Source: Tridacna crocea (taxonomy: Eukaryota; Mollusca; Bivalvia; Cardiida; Cardiidae). From it: 64,000 nucleotides of DNA. Shown here piece by piece: positions 1-11,576 of this stretch. The stretch spans positions 28,609,210 through 28,673,209 of the forward strand of contig OX031073.1 in assembly GCA_943736015.1 (NCBI GenBank). Direction: 5' to 3'. The notes below the pieces were generated by a model. The model saw nothing but the letters and a program-made list of their open reading frames with translations, had not been told where the DNA came from and made no database searches. The position numbers and the translations under genes are program-made. Positions within the stretch are counted from its first letter, which is position 1. Every line of letters starts with the position of its first letter.

Positions 1-533
1 TGACACAATATTTAATATATTTAAACAGTCCAGACATCAGACAAGACTGTCCACCTAGCACGGTGTGGCCAATATGGATAGGAGCAGTTTCTCTAGGCAT
101 GCCAATGGCCATTTTCTTACCTGCTCAATACAATATGGATGTCAGCATGTAAATGGCCATCAAACTGTAACTGTGGGGGTCACAATTTCAATGCTTTCCG
201 ACATGCCTTGGCCTAACAGTCTTATGTAGATCAAGAAGACCGGGATGCATTTTTTTTTTTATAAAGAAAGTGTAATTTGTTGGGGGTGAGGTTTTGAAAC
301 AGACTGGGCCTGAGATCTTATACCCATATAAGATATCTGGACCTGGGTTGCAAACACACTCCACGGCAGTACCATCTTAACCTGCATATACATGCATCAG
401 AAAAGGAAAGGTCTTTAATCCTCTCTGCACATTGGCCATTTCGGGTACATTTTTGCAGACCGGTACCTAGGTTATCAATGTGGTGATAGCACTGCACACA
501 AAACCTCTGCAAAAGTTTGAAATAAACATGAAA
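1..533. other. no gene recognised
   Basis: AT-rich sequence. A short minus-strand frame (about 2-120) begins MAIGMPRETAPIHIGHTVLG and stays open to the window edge, but there is no supporting splice signal. Confidence 0.4.
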
Positions 534-598
534 AAACAAACACACATACATACAAACAAACAGACAAACAACAAACAAACAACAAACAAAGAAAAATA
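534..598. repeat. CAAA-type simple repeat
   Basis: Runs of CAAA, CAAAC and ACAT units. Confidence 0.85.
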
Positions 599-959
599 AT
601 TTTGGATTTTGAACATTAATGCCAAGATTTACAGGTTCAAGTATTTGTTATTTCATTCATTCTGATATAATCAAATATGGAAGCGACCACAATCCCGATT
701 TTGTATGAAAAGAAGTACAAAACATTTACACTGAAGGCTTGAATTATAATTTTAAGCTTCACAGGGCATTACAACTCACCTAAACTACCTCAATTTTGAA
801 GGAGAAAATTTTAATGAAGTAAGTTGATATTTTGTTGGTAACCAGCGTTTTCTCTTTTTCCAACAATCTTTTCTATCCTTCTAACAACAGATTTCAACTT
901 TTTAAAACATTTTTATTTTGTCGTCTGCAAATGCTTTGAATTTGAACCGGTCAAAAATT

Positions 960-2002
960 TTGTGATTTGGTAAAGAGTTAAAGTTTTAATTTGCTTCACA
1001 GAACATTACAGCTGACCTAAACTACCTCAAATTTTGAAATAGAAAAAAATTGATGAAGTAAGTTGAAATAGAAAAAAAATTGATGAAGTAAGTTGAGATT
1101 TCGCTGATAATCAGCATTTTCTCCTTTTCCCACAATGTTTTCTACCTTCTAACAACAAATTTAAATTTGTCAACCACATTTTTATCATTGTTTTATTTGT
1201 GCTTTCAATTTGGACTGGTCAAAAATTTTGTGACTTGGTTAAGAGTTAAAGTTGTAAGTTTCGAGTGACATTAAATTTAAAGCTGCCCTAAAGTACCTCA
1301 AATTTTGAAAGAACAAAAAATAATGAAATAAAATTGATATTTTGCTAGCAACCTACAGTTTCTCTTTTTCCCCACAATGTTTTCGACAGGCTTTTTCAAT
1401 AGGGTTATTGACACTCTGGATTAAGTCATAAAGGGTTAAAGACAGTATTGCTTGAGACCTGAATTTAAAGTAGTCTAGTTTTCTAACTTTTTGTTACAGA
1501 ACATACATTACAGTTAGTTTAAAGACAGAATTGCTTAAGACCTAAATTTAATGTAGACTTGTATAATTTACCTAAAGACATTTATGTGACAAAGACAATG
1601 GTATTATTTGCTGGATCTGAATTTAATGTTCGATAATTTCTTAAGTTTACATGAAGAGACTTGCAAGAATAATTTCAGGATGGCACTGCTTTTTACCTGA
1701 ATTTAATGAAGGCAAGTTTTTCTAAGTTCACCACAAGGAAATTATGATTTGCATTTGACCTAAGTGCTTACAAATGTTTGAAAAAAGTATTGCCCGGTAT
1801 CTGAAAGAGTTTTTTAAGAATTAATACCTGAATGCATTGTAGGTAACTTTTCAAGCTGACCAAACTTGTCAAATTATGTTTAATACACTGATATGCATGT
1901 GACCCAATTGCTTACAGATAGTTCAAAAATAGGTATTGCCAGCAACCTGATAGTTGAAACTTCCATTTGTGCTATATAACCCCTGTCCCTGGCCACACTA
2001 TA
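960..2002. repeat. ~1.04 kb tandem repeat, first unit (left edge uncertain)
   Basis: Ends GGCCACACTATA at 2001. It shares the phrases CAACCTGATAGTTGAAACTT and TTCGATAATTTCTTAAG with the units at 5773-6815 and 6816-7861. Halves of TTAA-MITE-1 (such as 829-981 and 1110-1250) are embedded in the unit. Confidence 0.75.
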
Positions 2003-2152
2003 TAGAGAATACGTACCTAGTGTTGTAGAATATCAAAAATATCTAACGAGGTTGGGAGAATTGATAATTGTCGAGCCTTGGCGAGACAATTATCAATTCT
2101 CACAACCGAGTTAGATATTTTTGATATTCTACAACACTAGGTACGTATTCTA
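2003..2152. repeat. foldback, ~70 bp arms
   Basis: Near-perfect inverted repeat. GAATACGTACCTAGTGTTG at the left mirrors CAACACTAGGTACGTATTC at the right, around a ~12 nt loop (GAGCCTTGGCGA). Confidence 0.9.
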
Positions 2153-3891
2153 TTTATCTTTCAACGTCTGATTGGTCGGTTTTTGTTATTTCTGATTATT
2201 ATTCAACAAGAAAAAACACAAATTTATCGCTATATGCAAATTAGCTAATGATACAGCACGCGCTTTTAATCTAATACACAAACAATTTACTCATAGACGT
2301 ACAAGCCTGCACAAAGAAAGAAGTTCAAGATGTTTCTTCGTTTTTGTACACAGTCAAACGTTTTCAAAAAAACAAACCGACAGAAATTGAATTTTTGTCA
2401 ATATTGTAACAGAAATCAAGTGTGCATTTGACCAGAAGTACGTTGGATAAGCCGTCGCTTAAAAAAAATATGTCACGGGTAACCGGCAAACTGTTTGTGT
2501 ACTCTCAAACGGTCGTGTAGTACAAACCATTGAATTTTAAACGCAGGAGAAAAGTACATAGAGTTTTTGACAATTCTATCGATCAGATAAGATTATGATA
2601 TGGATACACATTTGACGTTTAAGACGGTTCCGTAGAACATTGGAGTTGTCACACTGCTATTCCTAGTGGAGATATTCAAGTTTGGAATATGCATCTGTTC
2701 GGGTATGGCGGGTGGAGTTACTTGGCCTTCACACACTGGATTTTCATGGACTCTAGCTTCATTTGCAAATGCGAATTGATTGGAAAGCTGAGATTGGGCT
2801 GTGGAGATTTGAGACACGCTATAACTGGGTGGGGGACAGTGATTTTCAAGACTTGACAGCCGGTGAAAGGTACGTATCACCGCTGCTTGTGTTTGCCAAA
2901 ATGTTTGACCATATTTTATCCCGTTCCCACGATATTTTCTACACGTTTCAAAACTAATTTTTTCAAGATGCGCGTTGAATTTGATTTGTCATCTGCAAAT
3001 GATTTCAATTTGGACTGTTGTATAATTTTTGTAAAGAATTACATTACGTATTTTTTCTCTGATATATTGAAAACAATGTGGGAAATGGATAAAATGTGCA
3101 TAACAAAATTTTTTCATCCTCCTCCTTGTACTGTTCTATAAAAACCTTTCTTCCCTATGGTGGATAATTTGGAATTGTGTGCTAAAGGGATAAATTGTAT
3201 TGAAGTATGTATGAGAAAGAAAATTAAATATGCCAACATATAGAATATCAAGGAAACTCTCCCCTCAAGTAGATCTGCCATTCTAATAGTCACTGTGCTA
3301 TTCTGTAAATCTTCATTCAGAAAATCAAGAAAATGTGCTCATAACAAGACAATTTTCCATTACTGCAATGCTTTCTACTGTAAAAGTCTGCTTACTCTGA
3401 AAACGACATAATTATGATGTAAAGGGTTACTCTGCTGATTTTCTTTCCCATAATTAGGCATTCAATTTATAATTTGTATTTTCTAATTTCAGTGCAAGAC
3501 AACTCAAAATTTTAACTGAAATAAGGCATGGAGTTATGGAAGAAGTTTTAGTAAACATTTAAAGATTTTGGAAGACAGTCAGCATTATACCTGCCTACAG
3601 AACTACACCAGACCTGCAGTGTGACATATTCTGTATTTTGTTTAATTTAAATAAAGACAACAAAAGTACTGTTTTTGCTTTATAGATTTTTTTTTTCTAG
3701 CCACTGTTGTCTTGCTTGAAATTGTGTAATGACAAAATGTCAACAAGAGGTAATGTTTTAGGTCGAAAGTAGTTCCGGCCTGTGCTATAAATATCCGTGG
3801 TATATCATTGTTCTAAAAATAACCGTGGTATATCAAAAAAAATATATCATGGGTGATATTGCATGGATATTCGCGTAGTTGAAAGATAAAT
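2152..3891. mobile_element. 1.74 kb element with ATTTATCTTTCAAC inverted ends, copy 1
   Basis: Bounded by ATTTATCTTTCAAC and its inverse GTTGAAAGATAAAT. It holds a 95-codon minus-strand ORF (2593-2880, with PPPSYSVSQIS and VTPPAIPEQ) that resembles no transposase, and an AATAAA on the plus strand near 3650. Likely a non-autonomous DNA element, possibly carrying a captured host fragment. Confidence 0.6.
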
Positions 3892-4040
3892 AGAGAATAC
3901 GTACCTAGTGTTGTAGAATATCAAAAATATCTAACGAGGTTGGGAGAATTGATAATTGTCGAGCCTTGGCGAGACAATTATCAATTCTAACAACCGAGTT
4001 AGATATTTTTGATATTCTACAACACTAGGTACGTATTCTA
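3891..4040. repeat. foldback, second copy
   Basis: Almost identical to 2003-2152 (one visible C/A difference at TCTAACAACC). Confidence 0.9.
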
Positions 4041-5772
4041 TTTATCTTTCAACGCCTGATTGGTCGGTTTTTGTTATTCCTGTTTATTATTCAACAAGAA
4101 AAAACACGAATTTATCGCTATATGCAAATTAGCTAATGATACAGCACGCGCTTTTAATCTAATACACAAACAATTTACTCATAGACGTACAAGCCTGCAC
4201 AAAGAAAGAAGTTCAAGATGTTTCTTCGTTTTTGTACACAGTCAAACGTTTTCAAAAAAACAAACCGACAGAAATTGAATTTTTGTCAATATTGTAACAG
4301 AAATCAAGTGTGCATTTGACCAGAAATACGTTGGATAAGCCGTCGCTTAAAAAAAATATGTCACGGGTAGCCGGCAAACTGTTTGTGTACTCTCAAACGG
4401 TCGTGTAGTACAAACCATTGAATTTTAAACGCAGGAGAAAAGTACATAGAGTTTTTGACAATTCTATCGATCAGATAAGATTATGATATGGATACACATT
4501 TGACGTTTAAGACGGTTCCGTAGAACATTGGAGTTGTCACACTACTATTCCTAGTGGAGATATTCAAGTTTGGAATATGCATCTCTGTTCGGGTATGGCG
4601 GGTGGAGTTACTTGGCCTTCACACACTGGATTTTCATGGACTCTAGCTTCATTTGCAAATGCCAATTGATTGGAAAGCTGAGATTGGGCTGTGGAGATTT
4701 GAGACACGCTATTACTGGGTGGGGGACAGTGATTTTCAAGACCTGACAGCCGGTGAAAGGTACGTGTCACCGCTGCTTGTGTTTGCCAAAATGTTTGACT
4801 ATATTTTATCCCGTTTCCACGATATTTTCTACACGTTTCAAAACTAATTTCAAGATGCGCGTTGAATTTGATTTGTCATCTGCAAATGATTTAAATTTGG
4901 ACTGTTGTATAATTTTTGTAAAGAATTACATTACGTATTTTTTCTCTGATATATTGAAAACAATGTGGGAAATGGATAAAATGTGCATAACAAACTTTTT
5001 TCATCCTCCTCCTTGTACTGTTTAAAAACCTTTCTTCCCTATGGTGGATAATTTGGAATTGTGTGCTAAAGGGATAAATTGTTTTGAAGTATGTATGAGA
5101 AAGAAAATCAAATATGCCAACATATAGAATATCAAGGAAACTCTCCCCTCAAGTAGATCTGCCATTCTGGTAGTCACTGTGCTATTCTGTAAATCTTCAT
5201 TCAGAAAATCAAGAAAATGTGCTCATAACAAGACAATTTTCCATTACTGCAATGCTTTCTACTGTAAAAGTCTGCTTACTCTGAAAACGACATAATTATG
5301 ATGTAAAGGGTTACTCTGCTGATTTTCTTTCTCGGAATTAGGCATTCAATTTATAATTTCTTTTTTCTAATTTCAGTGCAAGACAACTCAAAATTTTGAC
5401 TGAAATAAGGCATGGAGTTATGGAAGAAGTTTTAGTAAACATTTAAAGATTTTGGAAGACAGTCAGCATTTTACCTGCCTACAGAACTACACCAGACCTG
5501 CAGTGTGACATATTCTGTATTTGTTTAATTTCAATAAAGACAACAAAAGTACTGTTTTTGTTCTATAGATTTTTTTTCTAGCGACTGTTGTCTTGCTTGA
5601 ATTTGTGTATTGACAAAATGTCAAGAAGAGGTCATGTTATAGGTCGAAAGTAGTTCCGGCTTGTGCTATAAATATCCGTGGTATATCATTGTTCTAAAAA
5701 TAACCGTGGTATATCAAAAAAAATATATCATGGGTGATATTGCATGGATATTCGCGTAGTTGAAAGATAAAT
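4040..5772. mobile_element. 1.74 kb element with ATTTATCTTTCAAC inverted ends, copy 2
   Basis: Direct tandem copy of 2152-3891 with scattered small differences. The minus-strand frame is shortened here to 68 codons (4564-4770) by a small indel near the CATCTCTGTTC position. Confidence 0.65.
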
Positions 5773-6815
5773 ATAGATATATAAATAAATAATGGAAGTT
5801 TCTACTATCAGTCTACTGAAACTCACCTGACACTTCCCTGCAGACATTTGATGATGGTATAATGTTTTTAAGTAAACTTTTAAATTTTGAAAGAGAAAAA
5901 ATTCATGAAGTAAGTTGATATTTCGCTGATAATCAGCATTTCCTCCTTTTCCCACTATGTTTTCTACCCTTCTAACAGCAAATTTCAATTTGTCAACCAC
6001 ATTTTTACTTTGTTGTCTGCAAAATTTGTGCTTTGAATTTGGACTGGTAAAAAATTTTGTGACTTGGTTAAGAGTTCAATTTTTAAGTTTCACATGACAT
6101 TAAAGCTGCCCTAAATTTGGAAAGAGAAAAATTCCTTGAAATAAATTGATATATTTCTAGTAACCTACAGTTTCTCTTTTTCCCCACATTGTTTTTGACA
6201 GGCTTTTTCAATAGGGTTATTGACACTCTGGATTAAGTCATAAAGGGTTAAAGACAGTATTGCTTGAGACTTGAATTTAATGTAGTCTAGTTTTCTAACT
6301 TTATATTACAGAACATACATTATGGTTAGTTTAAAGACAGAATTGCTTAAGACCTAAATTTAATGTAGACTTGTATAATTTACCTAAAGACATTTATGTA
6401 ACAAAGACAATGGTATTATTTGCTGGATCTGAATTTAATGTTCGATAATTTCTTAAGTTTACATGAAGAGACTTGCAAGAATAATTTCAGGATGGCACTG
6501 ATTTTGACCTGAATTTAATGAAGGCAAGTTTTTCTAAGTTCACCACAAGGAAATTATGATTTGCATTTGACCTAAGTGCTTACAAATGTTTGAAAAAAGT
6601 ATTGCTCGGTATCTGAAAGAGTTTTTTAAGAATTAATACCTGAATGCATTGTAGGTAACTTTTCAAGCTGACCAAACTTGTCAAATTATGTTTAATACAC
6701 TGATATGCATGTGACCCAATTGCTTACAGATAGTTCAAAAATAGGTATTGCCAGCAACCTGATAGTTGAAACTTCCATTTGTGCTATATAACCCCTATCC
6801 CTGGCCACACTATAT
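5773..6815. repeat. ~1.04 kb tandem repeat unit
   Basis: Begins ATAAATAATGGAAGTTTCTA and ends GGCCACACTATATATAGA. Compared with the next unit it differs only at scattered bases. Confidence 0.85.
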
Positions 6816-7861
6816 ATAGATATATATATCAATAAATAATGGAAGTTTCTACTATCAGTCTACTGAAACTCACCTGACACTTCCCTGCAGACATTTGATG
6901 TTGGTATAATGTTTTTAAGTAAACTTTTAAATTTTGAAAGAGAAAAAATTCATGAAGTAAGTTGATATTTCGCTGATAATCAACATTTCCTCCTTTTCCC
7001 ACTATGTTTTCTACCCTTCTAACAGCAAATTTCAATTTGTCAACCACATTTTTACTTTGTTGTCTGCAAAATTTGTGCTTTGAATTTGGACTGGTAAAAA
7101 ATTTTGTGACTTGGTTAAGAGTTAAAAATTTAAGTTTCACATGACATTAAAGCTGCCCTAAATTTGGAAAGAGATAAATTCCTTGAAATAAATCGATATA
7201 TTTCTAGTAACCTACAGTTTCTCTTTTTCCCCACATTGTTTTTGACAGGCTTTTTCAATAGGGTTATTGACACTCTGGATTAAGTCATAAAGGGTTAAAG
7301 ACAGTATTGCTTGAGACTTGAATTTAACGTAGTCTAGTTTTCTAACTTTATATTACAGAACATACATTACAGTTAGTTTAAAGACAGAATTGCTTAAGAC
7401 CTAAATTTAATGTAGACTTGTATAATTTACCTAAAGACATTTATGTAACAAAGACAATGGTATTATTTGCTGGATCTGAATTTAATGTTCGATAATTTCT
7501 TAAGTTTAAATGAAGAGACTTGCAAGAATAATTTCAGGATGGCACTGATTTTGACTTGAATTTAATGAAGGCAAGTTTTTCTAAGTTCACCACAAGGAAA
7601 TTATGATTTGCATTTGACCTAAGTGCTTACAAATGTTTGAAAAAGTATTGCCAGGTATTTGAAAGACAGATTTTTAAGAATTAAAACCTGAATGCATCAT
7701 AGGTAACTTTTCAAGCTGACCAAACTTGTCAATTTACGTTTAATACACTGATATGCATGTGACCCAATTGTTTGCAGATAGTTCAAAAATAGGTATTGCT
7801 AGCAACCTGATAGTTGAAACTTCCATTTGTGGTATATAACCCCTATCCCTGGCCACACTAT
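6816..7861. repeat. ~1.04 kb tandem repeat unit
   Basis: Same layout as the preceding unit. Carries part of a TTAA-MITE-1 relative (about 6960-7125). Confidence 0.85.
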
Positions 7862-8620
7862 ATATAGATATATATCAATAAATAATGGAAGTTTCTACTA
7901 TCAGTCTACTGAACCTCACCTCCCTGCAGTAATTTGATGTTGGTACAATGTTTTTAAGTAACTTTTAACCCTATACCTTGACTTATATCTAAGTTAATAG
8001 GTTACATATTTATATGTGACAGGCACTGTAGGTAAGTTTTTAAGTTGACCATACTGGCTTTGGTACATGTTTGACCCAACAATGCAGATATGATGATGCA
8101 GTTTTCCAATAAATTTGCCAGCAACCTGAATTTCATGCAAGTTAAAAGTTGACTTAACTTGTCACAAGTGACTATGATGTATTTGGGCTGACACTTCATG
8201 TATTGCATGTATACATGCAGCTATATGGTGGTACGGCCAAGAAGTTTATGCAAGTTTCACAAGCTCAAGAAATTCTAACTTGATATTTATTGTAGATTTG
8301 ATCTCTTTGCAATTAGTTATAACAAGAAATATCTCCAAAAAAGATTGACTACATAAATTTGCCAGCAAATGGGCAGGGGCCTTAGTATAAACATGTATAC
8401 ATTTTTTACCAATCAAATTTCTGTTTATTCATTTTTCATCAATGCCAAAACATAGGTCAAAAGCAAGCACATTCAGCTATGCCAAAAACAGTTTTGCCAG
8501 CAACCTGATAGTTGAAACTTCCATTTGTGCTATATAACCCCTGTCCCTGGCCACATTGCATATTTTTAATATATAAATAAATAATGGAACTTCCAACTGT
8601 CAGTCTACTGAACCTCACAT
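7862..8620. repeat. diverged partial unit of the 1.04 kb array
   Basis: Starts with the unit head and ends with the unit tail (GATAGTTGAAACTTCCATTT, GGCCACATTGCATA). The middle (about 8000-8480) has different sequence, so this is a rearranged unit. Confidence 0.6.
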
Positions 8621-9015
8621 GTTAAGTAAAATGACAAGTAATTTGAATTTTTTATGAGTTGATTAGAAACAGTTATTGTAATGGTTGTTCTGAGAATAAA
8701 AGGCTCTTTTGAAATGAAAAAAAAAAAAAAGTCAAATATTCCTATTAATGATATATTATAAGAGCTATAATGCAAAAAAAAAAGATTTTGTTTTTTCATT
8801 TTACCCTAACAACACTTTGTAAATTCAGAACCCAGTTTTCAAACTATTAAACCAGTACTGTCAATTGAAGAACATTACAGAAAAGGATTTTATGCACAAA
8901 AAGATGAAACAAAAAATACTCTTCAACCAACTTAGCTCTATGAGAAAAATTTAATTGAGCCAAAGCAATATGAATATAGAAAACAGCAAGAAATTGGTTG
9001 ACAACTTAAACCTAC
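8621..9015. other. no gene seen; A/T-rich
   Basis: Poly-A stretches at 8718-8730 and 8775-8783; nothing else recognisable. Confidence 0.5.
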
Positions 9016-9065
9016 CTCCAGTCGGTCTTCATGCTGAAGTTTCCTAAGGCAAGCTCATATCTTTC
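9016..9065 (-). CDS. candidate exon of an unidentified minus-strand gene
   Basis: 50 nt, phase 0 in, two bases out. Reads ERYELALGNFSMKTDWR. The acceptor has a good pyrimidine tract (atctctttcag) and the donor is gtaggt. Following IYSLTRFEYLR in phase, it gives a plausible helical segment. No family was recognised, and the next exon would lie further left. Confidence 0.3.
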
Positions 9066-9534
9066 CTGAAAGAGATTTAAAAAATAAGTTATTTTTTTGA
9101 AATGATATCCTTAACTGTAAAATATTTTTTTTGATAGAAACATATATTAGGCCCCCATTTTCCATGACACAACATTTAATAAAACTCACCTTCACCACAA
9201 AAAAAAAACAACAACTAGCATCAGTTTTTGCCAAGTGGGACAGACAAACAGCATTTCTGATTATATAGAGATGAGGTACCACCACTTTTGGTCTACATTG
9301 ATCCATATATTGGTCAACACCAAATATTGTGCCTCTTTTAAGCCCCCTTTTTCCATGACATGGCATGGCATTTCATGAAATAAATACAAGTAATGATTGT
9401 GATAAATGAATGCTTACGATAAACAAAATAAATATGAAAGACAGACAGATGGAAAATCCGAAAACTATTTTCCCTTACCTTTAGAAGGAGATAAAAAACT
9501 GTACTTTGTGAAATTTCTTTGAGATACTTCTAAA

Positions 9535-9735
9535 TTGTTGTCTGCAGTTGCTATCAATTTGGACAAGGCTAAAAATAAAAGTGACTCAAAAACTAAAGTT
9601 TTGATTTGGCAGTGTAGAAAACATTGTGAGAAAAGGGGAAAATGCTGGTAACCAGCGTTTTCTCCTTTTCACTCAATGTTTTCAAAAGGTCTCTCCCTCA
9701 GGGTCGTTAAAATTTAGGATTGTATGTTAAAGAAT
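9535..9735 (-). mobile_element. TTAA-MITE-1, diverged
   Basis: Central palindrome intact (GGTAACCAGCG), ends worn. In all MITE-1 entries '+' means the CACAATCC end lies left. Confidence 0.7.
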
Positions 9736-10006
9736 TGAAGTAACAAAATGTATCTCACCTAGTATGATTCATTTGCCTAGAGTACCTGCTTCAATTAACT
9801 CTCTACAAAATGATAACATTTTAGACTGGTCCAAATTTAAAGCACTAGAAGACAACAAAATAGACTTAACTCAAAAATTGAAATTTGTTTTAAGCAGGGT
9901 AAAAAATTGTTTTACAAGAGTATGTTATTGCATTCATGGCAATGTCCAAAGTTTGCTACTTAACTAGTTGTATGACTATGAGCATAGATTCTCCACAATT
10001 ATGGTA

Positions 10007-10235
10007 TTAACCCATTACCACACAATCCCTACTTTTGACGCCCCTGAAAAAGAAGCCTTTAGAAAACATTGTGGGAAAAGGAGAAAATTCTGGTAACTAG
10101 CATTTTCTCCTTTTTCCACTGTTTTCTACCCTTCACAAAAGAAATTTCAAATTTTTAGTCACTTTTTTGTCGTCTGCAAAATTTTTGCTTTCAATGGGGA
10201 CCAGTCTAAAATATTGTCTTTTGGTAAAGAGTTAA
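10007..10235 (+). mobile_element. TTAA-MITE-1
   Basis: Complete: TTAA, CCCATTACCA start, palindrome around GGTAACTAGC, GGTAAAGAG end, TTAA. Shares its right TTAA with the next copy. Confidence 0.9.
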
Positions 10236-10460
10236 CCCATTACCACTCAATCCCTACTTTTGACGCCCCTGAGAAAAAAGCCTTTTGAAAACACTGTGGG
10301 AAAAGGAGAAAATGCTGGTAACCAGCATTTTCTCCTTTTCCCACAGTGTTTTCTATCCTTCCCAGAACAAATTTCAATTTTTCAGTCACCTTTATCTTGT
10401 CGTCTGGAAATGCTTTCAATTTGGACCAGTCTAAATTTTTCTTGTGTGGTAATGGGTTAA
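10232..10460 (+). mobile_element. TTAA-MITE-1
   Basis: Complete, 229 bp, perfect CCCATTACCA/TGGTAATGGG ends. Abuts the previous copy in the same orientation. Confidence 0.92.
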
Positions 10461-10487
10461 ATAACATGCAAAACTATCTATACCACA

Positions 10488-10657
10488 CAACAAAATTTTA
10501 GACTGATCCAAATTTGCAGACAATAAAATAAACTCAAAACCTGAAATTTGGCATTGGAAGGGTAGAAAACATTGTAGGAAAAGGAGAAAATGCTGGTTAC
10601 CAGCATTTTCTCCTTTTTCAATGATGTTTTCAAAAGTCAGAATTGTGTGGTAAAGAA
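10488..10657 (-). mobile_element. TTAA-MITE-1, shortened
   Basis: Palindrome present; outer parts eroded. Confidence 0.7.
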
Positions 10658-10729
10658 TTAGGGATTAATCTAAATGGTGCTTTTAGTTTCAGGCCTCATC
10701 ATAAGCCACATCTAGTCCAGATCATATTT

Positions 10730-10955
10730 ACCCTTTCTCAAACGACAAACTTTTGAACTAGACCAAATTGAAGGCATTTTGTAGATGACAATTCAAGTCT
10801 TGCTGAAAAGATGATTTCTGTCTATGATAGGGTAGATAACATTGTGGGAAAAGGAGAAAATGCTGGTTATTAGTATTTTCTCCTTTTCCCACAATGTTTT
10901 CAAAAGGCTACTATTCCAGACCCGTAAAAACCAGGGATTGTTTGGGAAACGGTGA
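10730..10955 (-). mobile_element. TTAA-MITE-1, AAACAATCC subtype
   Basis: Ends CCTTTCTCAAACG and AACCAGGGATTGTTTGGG; no clear TTAA at either end. Confidence 0.75.
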
Positions 10956-11576
10956 CTACATGCAATATAAACCCAGTCCAAAATTTGTTCATTCGGACAA
11001 ATCTGGTGGGGGGGGGGGGTGTCTGGACTCAAAGTCAGTTTTCACCCACCCCACCTCCGGATCTGTGTGTGCTCTACCTGTCTGTAAAAAGAGCTAGTAC
11101 TATTGACAAGTTATATTGATATAAATTAAAGTGTTCAACTTACCATGTTGATACAGAGTTATCTTGTACACTTCCCTAACAAGTGTTTGTCATGTTGTCT
11201 AAGCAGTGCCAGTTCAAAGCCATGATACCTTAAATTAGAAATATTAAAAGACCTGGAAAACCCTTGTTTTAATGGGCTGAAGTTTTGGGAAAAGTTTCTT
11301 TTGTTAAAGTTTCCATCTAACATACCCTTCCCTCTTCAAACAACAGAATTTGGACAGGTCAGAATTGAAAGCATGACTCAAGTTGAAATTAAAAAGAGTA
11401 AAAAACTTTTTTCTCCTTTTCCCACAATGTTTTCTTCTCAGGGTTTGTAAAGTTCATTTGTGGTAAAGGCTAATATATTTGATGTGTTATTACAAACCGT
11501 ATGTTTTAATAGCTAGTTGTTAGTTTACACAAATATGGTTTTGCACAGACAATATTTCTGAACTCTTTGCTAAGCC

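Noticed and set aside
101-170. Possible minus-strand exon FDGHLHADIHIVLS before a gtaaga donor at the left edge
   Set aside because: Poor acceptor, 47 nt only, no homology, and a competing open frame in the same place.
10240-10467. Many 60-90 codon ORFs with VENIVGKGENAG.QHFLLFP or LWEKEKMLVTSIFSFSHNVF
   Set aside because: They are translations of the MITE-1 palindrome in different frames and recur at every copy. There is no start, splice or codon evidence for protein function.
11080-11245. Candidate minus-strand exon with GFELALLRQHDKHLLGK then a gtaagt donor at 11146
   Set aside because: The frame with this peptide meets a stop before the donor, and other frames have stops or the wrong phase for neighbouring candidates.
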